DNA from: Lactiplantibacillus paraplantarum
GTDB lineage: Bacteria; Bacillota; Bacilli; Lactobacillales; Lactobacillaceae
NCBI RefSeq assembly: GCF_003641145.1
Contig: NZ_CP032744.1
Span: 62,001-126,000 of the forward strand
DNA: 64,000 bases
Direction of reading: 5' to 3'
The number at the start of each line of letters is the position of its first letter. The stretch's first letter is position 1. The notes beneath the pieces were generated by a model. It worked only from the letters and a program-made list of their open reading frames with translations. It was not told the DNA's origin and did no database searches. Made by a program: the position numbers and the translations under genes. Positions 8,555 to 17,706 of this stretch are shown piece by piece.

Positions 8555-9985
8555 TTAGTGGTCAACGCTATCAGTTGACAATAGTTGGTCAAGCATGTGA
8601 TTACCAGCTTGCAAATCAGCGTGTTGATAATGTTGAGCGCGAATGCGCATTGGATCGCCACCATGGTAATATTCGTACATTAATTGACGTTGGCCGAACC
8701 CGGCGCTGGTCAAATCGAAGGCTAAGTTCAACAGGCGAGACCGTTCTTGGGCCGTTGCCCGATCGGTGGTCAGAGCCTGGTTTAAGATAGCGGCGTTATC
8801 ACCATTAAATTCTGCAAAGCTAGGTACGCCAACCATGGAACCGGCTGCTAAGTGTTGGGTTACCCTGAGCGCCTCATCATAGAATTCGGGAAGGTTTGAA
8901 CGGACGGCCTGTAATGCTTGTAGACTTGGTGTATAGATGCCAAATTTATCCAAATGACCATCGTCTTCTGAGCGAGTGATGGTGCCTTTGATGAGCTCAA
9001 GATTAGCCGTCAAACGACCAAGTTTTTCTTGGACCCCTAGGAACCCATCTAAACCTAGGATATGTGCGATACGAATTGCCAAACTAGTTGCTAATTCGAG
9101 TTTGGTAATGCCACGAACCTCGTCTTGATGGGACGTATGAATGAACATGCCAGAATCAATGAAGAAACGATTACTCATTTCGACGTTATTTTCGACAAAA
9201 ACCTTTGACCATGGAATAAAAGCGTGATCGAAAACAATGTAAGCATCGATTTCGTCAAGGGCGTTACTTAGAGGGTAGTCGTCGATTGAAGCAGCCGGAT
9301 GGTCCAATAATTTACGACAAATAATTTTGACGCCGGGGTTATTGAGTGGTGTGGCAAAGGCGACGGCGTAACTACTATCACCATTTGCTAGCAATAACTC
9401 TGGTGGATTGAAGATCAGTAAGTCATCGGCAATGGGGGCCATTGTATTGACCATTTTGGCACCCGAAACAAAGATGCCGTCTTGGTTACGTTCAACGGTA
9501 TGAACACCTGCGTACCCGGATGGAATATTATTAATGGCTTTTTGACGGTTGAGTTGTGGGTTTTGAAGGGCATGGCTAATGAAGATGTCGTTAGTTTTGA
9601 TCTCCTTAGCGTAATTACGAGCATTCGCTGCAAAATTGGTATATTGGTTGTGTCCGAGGAAGGCAGCGCGTTCTGCTAAGACGGCCATACCAGTATTAAG
9701 AAAATCTGGTGTGCGCCCTAACATACCACTGTTACTTTGTGCAATTTCCTGATAAGCCCGGTGTTTTTGCCGCAAATCCTCAACGGTACGTGGCACTTTA
9801 AAATCAATATCATAGCGCTGACCGTTTTCTTGATAAGTGTGTACTTCAGCATGAGTATGTTGAAGTGCGTAATATTGGTTATTCAGGGCTAAAGTTTTAC
9901 GAAAGATTGGGACGTCGGCGACATTGACGCGGTGTCCATTCAAATAGACCGCACGCCCATCATTGAGCTGTTCGATAGTATGCAT
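8555..9985 (-). CDS. 4-hydroxyphenylacetate 3-hydroxylase (HpaB) family flavin monooxygenase
   Basis: The 476-residue product matches the acyl-CoA-dehydrogenase-like HpaB/PvcC family along its whole length. It has an N-terminal segment with LNDGRAVYLNGHRV, a central segment HTVERNQDGIFVSGAKMV, and DEIDAYIVFDHAFIPWSKVF before the C-terminal helical domain. I start at the ATG at 9985, behind AGGGGG; upstream in-frame codons have no ribosome site. Family members use reduced flavin and oxygen to hydroxylate phenolic compounds. No partner flavin reductase (HpaC) lies beside it, although a nitroreductase and FMN reductases occur elsewhere in the window. The substrate is unknown. L. plantarum is known for metabolism of plant phenolics. 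Confidence 0.8.
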   Translation of the reverse strand: MHTIEQLNDGRAVYLNGHRVNVADVPIFRKTLALNNQYYALQHTHAEVHTYQENGQRYDIDFKVPRTVEDLRQKHRAYQEIAQSNSGMLGRTPDFLNTGMAVLAERAAFLGHNQYTNFAANARNYAKEIKTNDIFISHALQNPQLNRQKAINNIPSGYAGVHTVERNQDGIFVSGAKMVNTMAPIADDLLIFNPPELLLANGDSSYAVAFATPLNNPGVKIICRKLLDHPAASIDDYPLSNALDEIDAYIVFDHAFIPWSKVFVENNVEMSNRFFIDSGMFIHTSHQDEVRGITKLELATSLAIRIAHILGLDGFLGVQEKLGRLTANLELIKGTITRSEDDGHLDKFGIYTPSLQALQAVRSNLPEFYDEALRVTQHLAAGSMVGVPSFAEFNGDNAAILNQALTTDRATAQERSRLLNLAFDLTSAGFGQRQLMYEYYHGGDPMRIRAQHYQHADLQAGNHMLDQLLSTDSVDH

Positions 9986-10065
9986 GTGTATTTTCCCCCT
10001 AATGAAAGTTCTATTCCAATATACCACGAATGGAAGCGAATTCACTAGGTGCCCAATGTTTTAAT

Positions 10066-10515
10066 TTAGTGCGCAGGATAAACGACATGAAAGCGTTCTA
10101 GGACCATTTGTGCGGTTTGGGGGTCAAAGAGCTGGTGTGCACTTTGGTACTCCTGTTCAAAAAAGACGTCATGAACGTGGCGCCAATAGGCATAGGTGCG
10201 GTCGCCTTCACCTTCTAAATAAGCGTGTGTCGCAGTGATGTCAAGGTAGGGGGTAATCATGACTTGGTCAGTACGAGTCACACAGACCGGTTGATCGTGG
10301 GCGTCTAAGATGACATCGTAAGCCCCAACTTTTGGAAGTGGTTCATCAGCTTCGTATAGATCATAAGCGCTGGTGGTAGCCGTCTTTGTGCCAGTTAGTA
10401 CGAGTTGTGCGAGTTCATCGGCTTCGCTACCAAACTGATAGGCGCTCTGTAACGGGGTTGTTTTTGGCAGATTCAGTGTAGATTTAGCTTGTTCAAAAAA
10501 GGATTGGACATCCAT
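10066..10515 (-). CDS. ASCH domain protein
   Basis: The 149-residue product begins at the ATG at 10515, behind GGAGG on the minus strand. It shows the ASCH pattern: an FGSEADELAQLVLTGTKTATTS segment near residues 29-50, a beta-strand with VILDAHDQPVCVTRT, and a C-terminal aromatic-rich YAYWRHVHDVFF. ASCH domains resemble PUA domains and are thought to bind RNA; one member (YqfB) is an amidohydrolase for N4-acetylcytidine. Function here is unknown. It lies 80 bp upstream of the HpaB gene on the same strand and may be cotranscribed with it. Confidence 0.75.
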   Translation of the reverse strand: MDVQSFFEQAKSTLNLPKTTPLQSAYQFGSEADELAQLVLTGTKTATTSAYDLYEADEPLPKVGAYDVILDAHDQPVCVTRTDQVMITPYLDITATHAYLEGEGDRTYAYWRHVHDVFFEQEYQSAHQLFDPQTAQMVLERFHVVYPAH

Positions 10516-10564
10516 TGTGGGGCCTCCGATTGGTTTTAGTTTTAAGTTTAGCATAAACTGACCA

Positions 10565-10591
10565 TTGGCATTTTATTTAGCGTGGTATAAT
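10565..10591 (+). promoter_or_regulatory. Extended -10 promoter for the amidotransferase gene
   Basis: TGG-TATAAT (10583-10591) provides an extended -10. A TTGGCA 15 bp upstream is a weak -35 match. Confidence 0.5.
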
Positions 10592-10657
10592 GACCCTATC
10601 TTGGGTAATTGCAGGCGATACCCAGACCAAACATTGCCGTTGTGGAAAGGACGAACC

Positions 10658-11326
10658 ATGCGAATTAATGTGTTGCAACATACCCCAAATGAGGGGCCTG
10701 GCATGATTGCCGATTGGGCGCATGCCCATGGCCATACCATGTATGTCTATCATCCGTATCAATTCGGTGTTCTCCCAACGGCGGATGAGACGGAGATGCT
10801 TGTTATCCTCGGGGGACCGATGAGTCCCAATGATGATTTACCGTGGATCAAACAAGAGCGTCGCTTGATTCAACAACTATTAGACCGCAATGTGCCATTG
10901 TTTGGGGCGTGTTACGGCGCGCAACAGATTGTGAAGACCTTAGGCTATCCAGTCACTAAAGCTCCAGCTAAGGAGGTTGGTTGGGCGCCCGTTTATCGGC
11001 AGAGTACGGTGATCCCAGGAATTCCAGCCAGCTTGTCGGTACTACATTGGCATGAAGAAATGTTTGCCGTGCCAGACGAGGCGACTTTATTGTTTTCCAG
11101 TGACCGCGTGGCTAATCAAGGATTTGTATTCAATCATCGGGTCGTAGGCCTGCAATTTCACTTAGAACCAGCCGCGGATAATGTACGGGAAATGGTGGTT
11201 AATGATGGTCGTTATATTGCTGGTTCGGCTTTGAAACAAACGACAGCAGAAATCTTACAAACGCCGGTGCCAAGCCAGAATCAACAAGTTTTGAATACGA
11301 TTTTGGATTATATCACGACTGAATAA
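10658..11326 (+). CDS. Class I glutamine amidotransferase-like protein
   Basis: The 222-residue product has LVILGGPMSPNDD at about 48-60, a nucleophile elbow FGACYGAQQ with C85, and QFHLEP with H168 and E170, completing a Cys-His-Glu triad. It is a free-standing domain of the GMP-synthase amidotransferase type; relatives hydrolyse glutamine or gamma-glutamyl compounds. The start ATG at 10658 follows GGAAAGGAC; an upstream in-frame start near 10565 would overlap the promoter. It is divergent from the ASCH gene and ends at a bidirectional terminator. The substrate is not determinable from sequence. Confidence 0.75.
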   Translation: MRINVLQHTPNEGPGMIADWAHAHGHTMYVYHPYQFGVLPTADETEMLVILGGPMSPNDDLPWIKQERRLIQQLLDRNVPLFGACYGAQQIVKTLGYPVTKAPAKEVGWAPVYRQSTVIPGIPASLSVLHWHEEMFAVPDEATLLFSSDRVANQGFVFNHRVVGLQFHLEPAADNVREMVVNDGRYIAGSALKQTTAEILQTPVPSQNQQVLNTILDYITTE

Positions 11327-11356
11327 AACTGTTAAAAATAGTGCGAAGGTGTTATC

Positions 11357-11396
11357 AAAAATACCGTTAGACCTTGATAGGGTTAACGGTATTTTT
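11357..11396. terminator. Bidirectional terminator between convergent genes
   Basis: Perfect 13-bp arms (11357-11369 and 11384-11396) have an A tract on the left and a T tract on the right, so it can serve both the amidotransferase and the WYL regulator genes. Confidence 0.85.
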
Positions 11397-11413
11397 GTTC
11401 AGCAAACTGAACA

Positions 11414-12334
11414 TCAATAAAAAGCCTGAATTTGTTGTAATTCTTTGAGATAACCAGTTTTTAATGCTTCGGGGTAAATAATTTTAACGTTGCGGCCTAA
11501 TCCTAGTAAATAGTCGATCATATAAGCTAGTTCATCTTGATTATAGCCACCAACGAGGTAGTCTTGACCGTCCTGATGCTCTAAGCGCATATTAGGATAA
11601 TTATTTTTCTGGACGTGTTCACGGCCCAGCGGTGTTAGCACGCATTTGTATCGTATGTTGTGATGGTCACGATCATAAGCGTGTTGCCGTTCGGCGAGTT
11701 GTTCCCAAGTGTATTGCGCTGGTTGCTCGCTGACTTGAAAAGACTTAATGGTATCACAGCGGTAAATTCCCCAAACATTACTGTCGAGATCGTAGCCACT
11801 GAAGAACCAAATTCCATGTCGATATAATAAATCAAAAATTTGAAATTTAGCGGTCACAAGCGAGGTTGTCAACTGGACAACCGTTTCATCAAGTATCGCT
11901 GTTAATAAATCACTTAAATGTGTCGGCGCATCTAGGTTAGGAATTGAGTAGTAGTTAACGACGCGCTGTAACTTAGCGACTTGGCGCTGATTACTTAAGG
12001 ACAGCGTCGCCATGAGCTTTTTGTAAATTGTTTGGTAGGATTTTTCAAAAGGCGTCGCTGACAGTAAGCTGAGCGCTTTGAGTGCAAAAAAGAGCGCGTT
12101 GATTTCCTGACTATTCAATAGTATCGGGACCCATAGTTGTTGCTGCATGAGCTGGTAACCGCCATAACGACCGGGCTCAACGTAAAAAGATAAGCCAAGC
12201 TGTTCTAATGAGCTAATATCGCGCAGGGCCGTACGTTTGGAGATGTTAAATTCTTGCATTAGTTCTTTAACGTGAAATGTTTGTCGGTAGCTTAGAAAAA
12301 TCAACTCTTGATTAAGGCGTTCAGAACGATTCAT
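11414..12334 (-). CDS. WYL-domain transcriptional regulator (YafY type)
   Basis: The 306-residue product has an N-terminal winged helix-turn-helix (LNQELIFLSYRQTFHVKELM, then ISKRTALRDISSLEQLG, residues about 6-50). A wing with GRYGGYQL and a C-terminal WYL-like sensor domain follow. The family acts as repressor or activator, with the WYL module thought to bind nucleotides or other small ligands. It is divergent from an azoreductase gene, with 118 bp between the start codons, so it probably controls that gene and itself. The ligand is unknown. Confidence 0.8.
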   Translation of the reverse strand: MNRSERLNQELIFLSYRQTFHVKELMQEFNISKRTALRDISSLEQLGLSFYVEPGRYGGYQLMQQQLWVPILLNSQEINALFFALKALSLLSATPFEKSYQTIYKKLMATLSLSNQRQVAKLQRVVNYYSIPNLDAPTHLSDLLTAILDETVVQLTTSLVTAKFQIFDLLYRHGIWFFSGYDLDSNVWGIYRCDTIKSFQVSEQPAQYTWEQLAERQHAYDRDHHNIRYKCVLTPLGREHVQKNNYPNMRLEHQDGQDYLVGGYNQDELAYMIDYLLGLGRNVKIIYPEALKTGYLKELQQIQAFY

Positions 12335-12452
12335 ATAATTTCTCCTAAAAAACTATTTTAATGGTGACATAGACTGGCACCTTTTGACTGTAGTATATAA
12401 CTGTTGTCAATTACGACCAACGATTAATTTAATCATAAGGAGATTTTTAAAT

Positions 12453-13097
12453 ATGCAAACTTTGATCATTAATGCTCATCCAGACTTTCGGAACACGGCG
12501 CACTACTCTATTCAGTTAGAACAGGCCTTTTTGCAACATTTTCAGAGTCGTTTCTCTGAGGATACTGTTGATATCATCAATCTCTACGATATGGCTATGC
12601 CACAAGCAACGGTACCTGAATTATTAGGAATTTGGGAAAAACAGGCTCAGCATGTGACCTTATCGGCTCGGGAGCAACAACTATTTGCAATCAATCAACA
12701 ACTCTTACAGCAGTTTAAAGCTCATCATCGGATTGTGATCGCGATGCCGTTGCATAACTTCAACGTGCCAGCACGGTTAAAAGACTATATTGATAATATT
12801 TTAGTAGCTCGAGAGACTTTCCGTTACACTGAAAATGGGTCGGTGGGCTTGATGACTGATGACTATCGTGTCATGTTACTGCAGGCCAGTGGGTCAATTT
12901 ATACTCGCAATGACCGTTACACACCAATGGAATTTTCACGGCTATATCTTGATAAGATGTTCACGGAAATCATGGGTTTTGATCAGTTTGAGATAGTACG
13001 GGCACAAGGGTTACAAACGCAAGGTGTCGATGTACCACAAGCATTGAAGCAGGCCAAAGTAGATTTGGCGGCCGCTTTTGAACGGTTTTATCATTAA
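12453..13097 (+). CDS. FMN-dependent NADH-azoreductase / NAD(P)H quinone reductase
   Basis: The 214-residue product is a flavodoxin-fold reductase: an N-terminal IINAHPDFRNTAHYS phosphate-binding loop, a central IAMPLHNFNVPARLKDYIDNI segment and LLQASGSIY, typical of the AzoR/KefF family. It uses NADH and FMN to carry out two-electron reductions of quinones or azo compounds in the cytosol. The start ATG at 12453 has an AAGGAGA site; longer in-frame starts have none. It is divergent from the WYL regulator, its likely controller, and closed by the terminator at 13128. Confidence 0.85.
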   Translation: MQTLIINAHPDFRNTAHYSIQLEQAFLQHFQSRFSEDTVDIINLYDMAMPQATVPELLGIWEKQAQHVTLSAREQQLFAINQQLLQQFKAHHRIVIAMPLHNFNVPARLKDYIDNILVARETFRYTENGSVGLMTDDYRVMLLQASGSIYTRNDRYTPMEFSRLYLDKMFTEIMGFDQFEIVRAQGLQTQGVDVPQALKQAKVDLAAAFERFYH

Positions 13098-13127
13098 CGA
13101 CAGTCGTTGTAATGATTAAAATAATTG

Positions 13128-13172
13128 AAAGGGTATTAGTGGTCTGATATTGATGGCCACTAATACCTTTTT
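13128..13172 (+). terminator. Terminator after the azoreductase gene
   Basis: Arms at 13132-13142 and 13157-13168 pair over about 11 bp and are followed by TTTTT; an A tract precedes them. Confidence 0.8.
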
Positions 13173-13379
13173 CGACGTGCTGTGCAAAGTGACTGCGTAG
13201 TGCATGATTGGCCCAAAAGGATGTCTTGTTGTTAAAGCGGTTGGTTTTGAATTGAATGCCAGACTTACATGGGCGGGATTTGTCCCAATCTACGGTAGTG
13301 GCAGATCTTTACTAACCGTTTGGCGTTCAGAACCGGTATACTGGAAGCAGTAATTTAATAAGCGTGAAGGGAGCCCCAA

Positions 13380-15398
13380 ATGAAACAAATTGTAGCGGGA
13401 ATTATTGCGCATGTCGATGCGGGTAAAACAACGCTGTCCGAGGTGTTACTTTATCGGTCAGGTACATTGCGGCAATTAGGGCGTGTGGATAATGGCGATG
13501 CCTTTTTGGACACAGATACGCTTGAAAAACAGCGCGGCATTACGATTTTTTCACACCAAGCAAACTTACAATATAATGATATCAATTTAACGCTTTTGGA
13601 CACTCCGGGTCACGTGGATTTTGCAACGCAGACGGAGCAAGTGCTATCCGTCTTAGACTATGCGATTTTAGTTGTTTCAGCGACTGATGGTGTTCAGGGA
13701 TATACACGGACGCTATGGCGATTATTAGACCGGTATCACGTACCAACTATGTTATTTGTAAATAAGATGGATGCGCCGGGCACGGATGGCGAACAATTGC
13801 TCAAGCAAATCCAACAAACTTTATCGCCAGGTTGTGTGGCGTTTAATACGTTGGGGGCCACCACAGCTTGCGACAGCCAACCGATCCTCTCTGCAGCGAC
13901 AGTTGAAGAGATTGCGATGCAAAATGACGAGGTGTTGGCAGATTATTTAGAGACGGGAGCGCTGAGTGATGAGACGGTCCGGCAAATGATTCAACGCCGG
14001 GAAGTCTTTCCGTGTTATTTTGGTGCGGCGCTCAAGTTAGATGGGGTTGATGCCCTGATGGCCGGCCTTGACTATTGGACAAAACCGCAGTCGACGAGTA
14101 CCGATTTTGGTGCGCGAGTGTTTAAGATTACGCACGATGATCAGGGTGAACGGCTGACCTGGGTTCGAATGACCGGCGGAGAATTACATCCTAAAGATAT
14201 TGTACTAGATGATCAGAAAGTCAATCAGCTGCGGATTTATAATGGCACTAAATATGCGACAACGCCTGTGCTGACGGCTGGAGCAGTTGGCACCATTACC
14301 GGTCTGACGGGAACACGACCGGGACAGGGGCTGGGTAGCGCGGCATCTGGTTTATCGCCGGCCATGCAGCCGGTACTGACTTATGCGCTTGATTCTCAAG
14401 CCGAAGAACTACATGCATGTTTGACAGCCTTGCGTCAACTTGAAGATGAGGATCCGCAATTACACGTGACTTGGTCAGAACCACTCCAGGAATTGCGAGT
14501 ACAGGTCATGGGAACGATTCAGCTAGAAGTACTGCAACAAATCTTAAAAGATCGTTTTCAACTGTCCGTACAGTTCGGAACTGGGAGTATCTTGTATCAA
14601 GAAACGATTACCAAGGCGGTTGAAGGTGTCGGTCATTTTGAACCGTTGCGGCACTATGCGGAAGTACATTTGTTGCTGACGCCCGCACCGCGGGGAAGTG
14701 GGCTGCAATTTACGACCGATTGTTCATTGGAAGTACTTGGCCGCAATTGGCAACACCAAGTGGTATCAACGCTACAAGCCAAAACACAATTGGGTGTCCT
14801 GATTGGCGCACCTCTAACAGATGTTAAAGTAACACTGGTTAGTGGTCGGGCTAGCAATGTTCATTCAGTTGGTGGGGACTTTCGTGAAGCGACGTGGCGG
14901 GCGTTGCGCCAAGGCTTGATGATGCTAAAACAACGTGGTGATTGTCAGCTGTTGGAGCCGTGGTATCGGTTTCGTCTCGAAGTTGGTCAGGAACAAGTTG
15001 GCCGGGCGATGACTGATATTCAGCGGATGAATGGCCAATTCGATGCACCGGTCGCGAATACGAGCGTGGCCACGGATGGGACTGACTTAACGACAATTAC
15101 GGGAACGGCGCCAGTAGCAGCGATGCAGGACTATTCACAGACGGTTCGAGCTTATACGCATGGGCAGGGGCAATTGGAATGTATCGTGGATGGTTATCGG
15201 CCGTGTCATAACGAGATGGCTGTTGTCGCTAAGGCCGAATATGTCCCCACAGCAGATTTAGAAAATACACCGGACTCGGTCTTTTGTGCACATGGTGCCG
15301 GTTATCCGGTAGCTTGGGATCAAGTGCCAGAGATGGCGCACGTCCCGTATGTTTATTCGGATACGGAATTAGCACATTTTAAGGCGCCATCAAAATAG
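13380..15398 (+). CDS. Tet(M)/Tet(W)-type ribosomal protection GTPase (EF-G-like)
   Basis: The 672-residue product has translation-GTPase motifs HVDAGKTT (11-18), QRGITI (51-56), DTPGH (74-78) and NKMD (128-131). EF-G-like domains follow, then a C-terminal extension as in ribosome-protection proteins, which are about 640 residues. Family knowledge: such proteins bind the 70S ribosome and release tetracycline. Chromosomal relatives in lactobacilli are diverged, so resistance should not be assumed. Base composition matches the neighbours and there is no mobile element, which argues for a resident gene. A 206-bp leader follows the previous terminator, with a TATACT -10 near 13337 but no clear -35. 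The DUF1835 gene starts 12 bp downstream. Confidence 0.8.
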   Translation: MKQIVAGIIAHVDAGKTTLSEVLLYRSGTLRQLGRVDNGDAFLDTDTLEKQRGITIFSHQANLQYNDINLTLLDTPGHVDFATQTEQVLSVLDYAILVVSATDGVQGYTRTLWRLLDRYHVPTMLFVNKMDAPGTDGEQLLKQIQQTLSPGCVAFNTLGATTACDSQPILSAATVEEIAMQNDEVLADYLETGALSDETVRQMIQRREVFPCYFGAALKLDGVDALMAGLDYWTKPQSTSTDFGARVFKITHDDQGERLTWVRMTGGELHPKDIVLDDQKVNQLRIYNGTKYATTPVLTAGAVGTITGLTGTRPGQGLGSAASGLSPAMQPVLTYALDSQAEELHACLTALRQLEDEDPQLHVTWSEPLQELRVQVMGTIQLEVLQQILKDRFQLSVQFGTGSILYQETITKAVEGVGHFEPLRHYAEVHLLLTPAPRGSGLQFTTDCSLEVLGRNWQHQVVSTLQAKTQLGVLIGAPLTDVKVTLVSGRASNVHSVGGDFREATWRALRQGLMMLKQRGDCQLLEPWYRFRLEVGQEQVGRAMTDIQRMNGQFDAPVANTSVATDGTDLTTITGTAPVAAMQDYSQTVRAYTHGQGQLECIVDGYRPCHNEMAVVAKAEYVPTADLENTPDSVFCAHGAGYPVAWDQVPEMAHVPYVYSDTELAHFKAPSK

Positions 15399-15409
15399 AA
15401 ATTGAGGAA

Positions 15410-16093
15410 ATGCAGATGATGGATGTGACGTTTAATTCGACGTTTGCGGTAACCTTGCAACATGAGTTGCACCAGCCAGTATTGAGTTTGCCATTGTCGC
15501 TACAAATTGGTGATTTAACTCGGCTAACAACTGATGGTCCAGCACAGCTCGCCAACAGTGCCGATGACCCAATTGTTAAGCAAGCATTGGCAACATTAAA
15601 ATCTCAAGTTAAGCCGGGGGCGGTACTACGAGTGTGGTGGTCCACCATGCCGGATGATTGGTTAGGGTTTGACTGGCTATGTCAGCAGTTAGCAGACACA
15701 GACGCACAATTGAGACAAGTGGTGGTGCCGCTAAGTCAAGTGATAACTCAGCCAGGTCTAGCTTTGCAGACCTTGGCTGATTTATCAGAAATACTGCCAG
15801 AAGATATTGCGCATTACTTACAGTTGGCACAAGTCGTTTCTAAGAACGAACAGCGTGCTCATAGTTATGAATGGCAAGCGCTTGTGGCAGAAAATGCGCC
15901 GTTACGGGTCAATCTTAACGGGCACTTAGTTAGTGTCGCCGCTGACTTTTATGACAGCTTGTTAGAACGCCAAATACAACCGGGACGCCCAGTTGTGCAA
16001 ATTATTGGTGAGATGCTGATGCGCTACTCACTGGGCTTGCCAGACTGGTGGTATCGTGCACGCATCCAACATATCTTGTCGACGAGAGGATGA
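15410..16093 (+). CDS. DUF1835/DUF3658 domain protein
   Basis: The 227-residue product has an N-terminal DUF1835-like half with VLRVWWSTMPDDWLGFDWLC at about 65-85. Its C-terminal half matches DUF3658: EWQALVAENAPLRVNLNGHL at about 158-177, followed by a fYDS segment and DWWYRARI. Biochemical function is unknown. It sits 12 bp after the Tet(M)-like gene with a GAGGAAATG start context and joins the EamA gene downstream, so the three form one operon. A second start (the second ATG, 6 bp downstream) is equally possible. Confidence 0.65.
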   Translation: MQMMDVTFNSTFAVTLQHELHQPVLSLPLSLQIGDLTRLTTDGPAQLANSADDPIVKQALATLKSQVKPGAVLRVWWSTMPDDWLGFDWLCQQLADTDAQLRQVVVPLSQVITQPGLALQTLADLSEILPEDIAHYLQLAQVVSKNEQRAHSYEWQALVAENAPLRVNLNGHLVSVAADFYDSLLERQIQPGRPVVQIIGEMLMRYSLGLPDWWYRARIQHILSTRG

Positions 16094-16098
16094 TTAAT

Positions 16099-16983
16099 GT
16101 GAAGAAAATTGCGCCCCTGTTTGTTGGTTTGGGGGCCGTTAGTTTTGGAATTCCTGCATCACTATTTAAGATTGCACGCCAGCAAGGAGTCGTCAATGGC
16201 CCACTGCTATTTTGGTCCTTTCTGAGTGCGGTTGTGATTTTAGGTGTGATTCAAATTTTCCGCCGAGCGCGTTTGCGTAATCAACAAACGAATTGGAAGC
16301 AAATCGGACTGGTAATTGCGGCTGGAACGGCTTCGGGATTTACTAACACCTTTTACATACAGGCGTTAAAGCTTATCCCGGTTGCTGTGGCCGCGGTAAT
16401 GTTGATGCAGGCGGTCTGGTTATCAACATTACTAGGAGCAGTGATTCATCATCGGCGTCCTTCCCGACTGCAAGTGGTTAGCATTGTTTTGGTATTGATA
16501 GGCACGATTTTAGCTGCTGGTCTGTTTCCAATTACGCAGGCGCTCTCGCCGTGGGGCTTGATATTAAGTTTTTTAGCGGCATGCTCGTATGCTTGCACGA
16601 TGCAGTTTACGGCTAGCTTAGGCAATAACTTAGACCCGTTATCGAAAACATGGTTACTGTGTTTGGGCGCTTTCATACTCATTGCTATCGTGTGGTCACC
16701 GCAATTAGTTACGGCACCCACCACGCCAGCAACAGTCGGCTGGGGAGTACTGATTGCACTATTCTCAATGGTTTTCCCACTGGTTATGTATTCATTGTTT
16801 ATGCCGTACTTGGAGCTTGGCATTGGCCCAATCCTTTCTTCTTTAGAATTACCAGCCTCGATTGTTGTTGCATTTGTATTGCTTGATGAAACTATTGATT
16901 GGGTGCAGATGGTTGGCGTGGTCGTTATTATCACGGCCGTAATTCTGCCAAACGTGTTAAATATGCGACGAGTTCGGCTATAG
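16099..16983 (+). CDS. EamA/DMT-family transporter
   Basis: The 294-residue product has about ten hydrophobic segments arranged as two EamA repeats, beginning KKIAPLFVGLGAVSFGIPASLFK and ending in a basic tail. I prefer the GTG at 16099, which has GAGAGG nine bases upstream. The ATG at 16090 overlaps the previous stop as ATGA but sits directly against that ribosome site. Family members export metabolites, amino acids or drugs through the cytoplasmic membrane; the substrate is unknown. It is the last gene of the Tet(M)-like operon. Confidence 0.78.
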   Translation: MKKIAPLFVGLGAVSFGIPASLFKIARQQGVVNGPLLFWSFLSAVVILGVIQIFRRARLRNQQTNWKQIGLVIAAGTASGFTNTFYIQALKLIPVAVAAVMLMQAVWLSTLLGAVIHHRRPSRLQVVSIVLVLIGTILAAGLFPITQALSPWGLILSFLAACSYACTMQFTASLGNNLDPLSKTWLLCLGAFILIAIVWSPQLVTAPTTPATVGWGVLIALFSMVFPLVMYSLFMPYLELGIGPILSSLELPASIVVAFVLLDETIDWVQMVGVVVIITAVILPNVLNMRRVRL

Positions 16984-17058
16984 TTCAGGTCAATACCAAA
17001 CTCAAAATGAACATGTTGTACTGGATTCATTTTTAATTTTTGAGTGTACTGTGTTTTT

Positions 17059-17074
17059 TGTTTCACGTGAAACA
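17059..17074. promoter_or_regulatory. parS site 2
   Basis: Perfect TGTTTCACGTGAAACA, intergenic, between the EamA and GNAT genes and 10,955 bp from site 1. Confidence 0.93.
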
Positions 17075-17181
17075 TTCATCTAATTGATGCTCTTTATGAA
17101 TAGTTGGTGAATACCTTATTTATATCAATGATTAAATGCGCTTCACTTAAGGATAACTTGAATTGAAAGGTGGTCAGGCTG

Positions 17182-17673
17182 ATGGCGCTAACTTATCGGA
17201 TCGTCCGCGCTGAAGTAGACAGTGATTTTGGAAAAATTCGACAGTTATATTATGAGACCTGGCAATCAGCCTATCGTGATTTGATGCCCGCAAGTTATTT
17301 ACAGCAATTAACGCCGGCAACTTGGCACCCGGAACGACGATGGCAAAATATGTTGTTGGCCATGACGGCTACCGGTGAAGTGGTGGGGGTTTGCACATTT
17401 GGTCCGGCCAGACATGCGAACTATGAGGGGTGGGGCGAACTGTATTCGCTATATGTTCACCCGCACTATCATCAGCATGGCATTGGTCAGCAGTTAATGA
17501 TGCAAGCCCATCGCCGCTTGAAGGCAGACTATCCACGGAATTACCTACTTGTTCTGGCAAATAATGCCGTGGCCCAGCGTTTTTATCAACGTAATGGATT
17601 TCACGACACTGGTCAGATTTATGTCGATCATGCGCCGTTTGGTGTTTTGCATGAGCGGATTTTTGAAGATTAA
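17182..17673 (+). CDS. GNAT-family N-acetyltransferase
   Basis: The 163-residue product has the GNAT layout. It begins YRIVRAEVDSDFGKIRQLYYETW, has the central LYSLYVHPHYHQHGIGQQLM acetyl-CoA loop (Q-x2-G-x-G) near 90-110, and ends with LANNAVAQRFYQRNGF near 128-143. It transfers an acetyl group from acetyl-CoA to an amine; the target is not evident. I start at the ATG at 17182; a GTG at 17170 would overlap the GAAAGG ribosome site. It is monocistronic. Confidence 0.85.
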   Translation: MALTYRIVRAEVDSDFGKIRQLYYETWQSAYRDLMPASYLQQLTPATWHPERRWQNMLLAMTATGEVVGVCTFGPARHANYEGWGELYSLYVHPHYHQHGIGQQLMMQAHRRLKADYPRNYLLVLANNAVAQRFYQRNGFHDTGQIYVDHAPFGVLHERIFED

Positions 17674-17676
17674 CGC

Positions 17677-17706
17677 AAAAAAACGAGCCTTGTGCCCGTT
17701 TTTTTA
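17677..17706. terminator. Bidirectional terminator between convergent genes
   Basis: A run of A, a short GC stem around 17684-17698 and a run of T form a symmetric terminator between the GNAT and DJ-1 genes. The stop codon of the latter overlaps its end. Confidence 0.8.

Noticed and set aside
9985..10045. N-terminal extension of the HpaB-type protein to 10045
   Set aside because: No ribosome site exists there, while ATG 9985 has AGGGGG at good spacing and matches the family N-terminus.
13380..15398. Reading the Tet(M)-like gene as an acquired tetracycline-resistance determinant
   Set aside because: There are no mobile elements, no shift in base composition and no known tet flanks, and the protein is longer than Tet(M). 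A resident relative is more likely.
16999..17045. Weak hairpin after the EamA gene as a terminator
   Set aside because: The stem is short and AT-only (AAAATGAA with TTCATTTT) with an uneven T run, so support is too low to list.
16449..17075. Long antisense open frame (208 codons) opposite the EamA gene
   Set aside because: It is the shadow of a codon-biased membrane-protein gene. The product has Ile/Thr/Ser-rich antisense composition, and its upstream end runs over parS 2.
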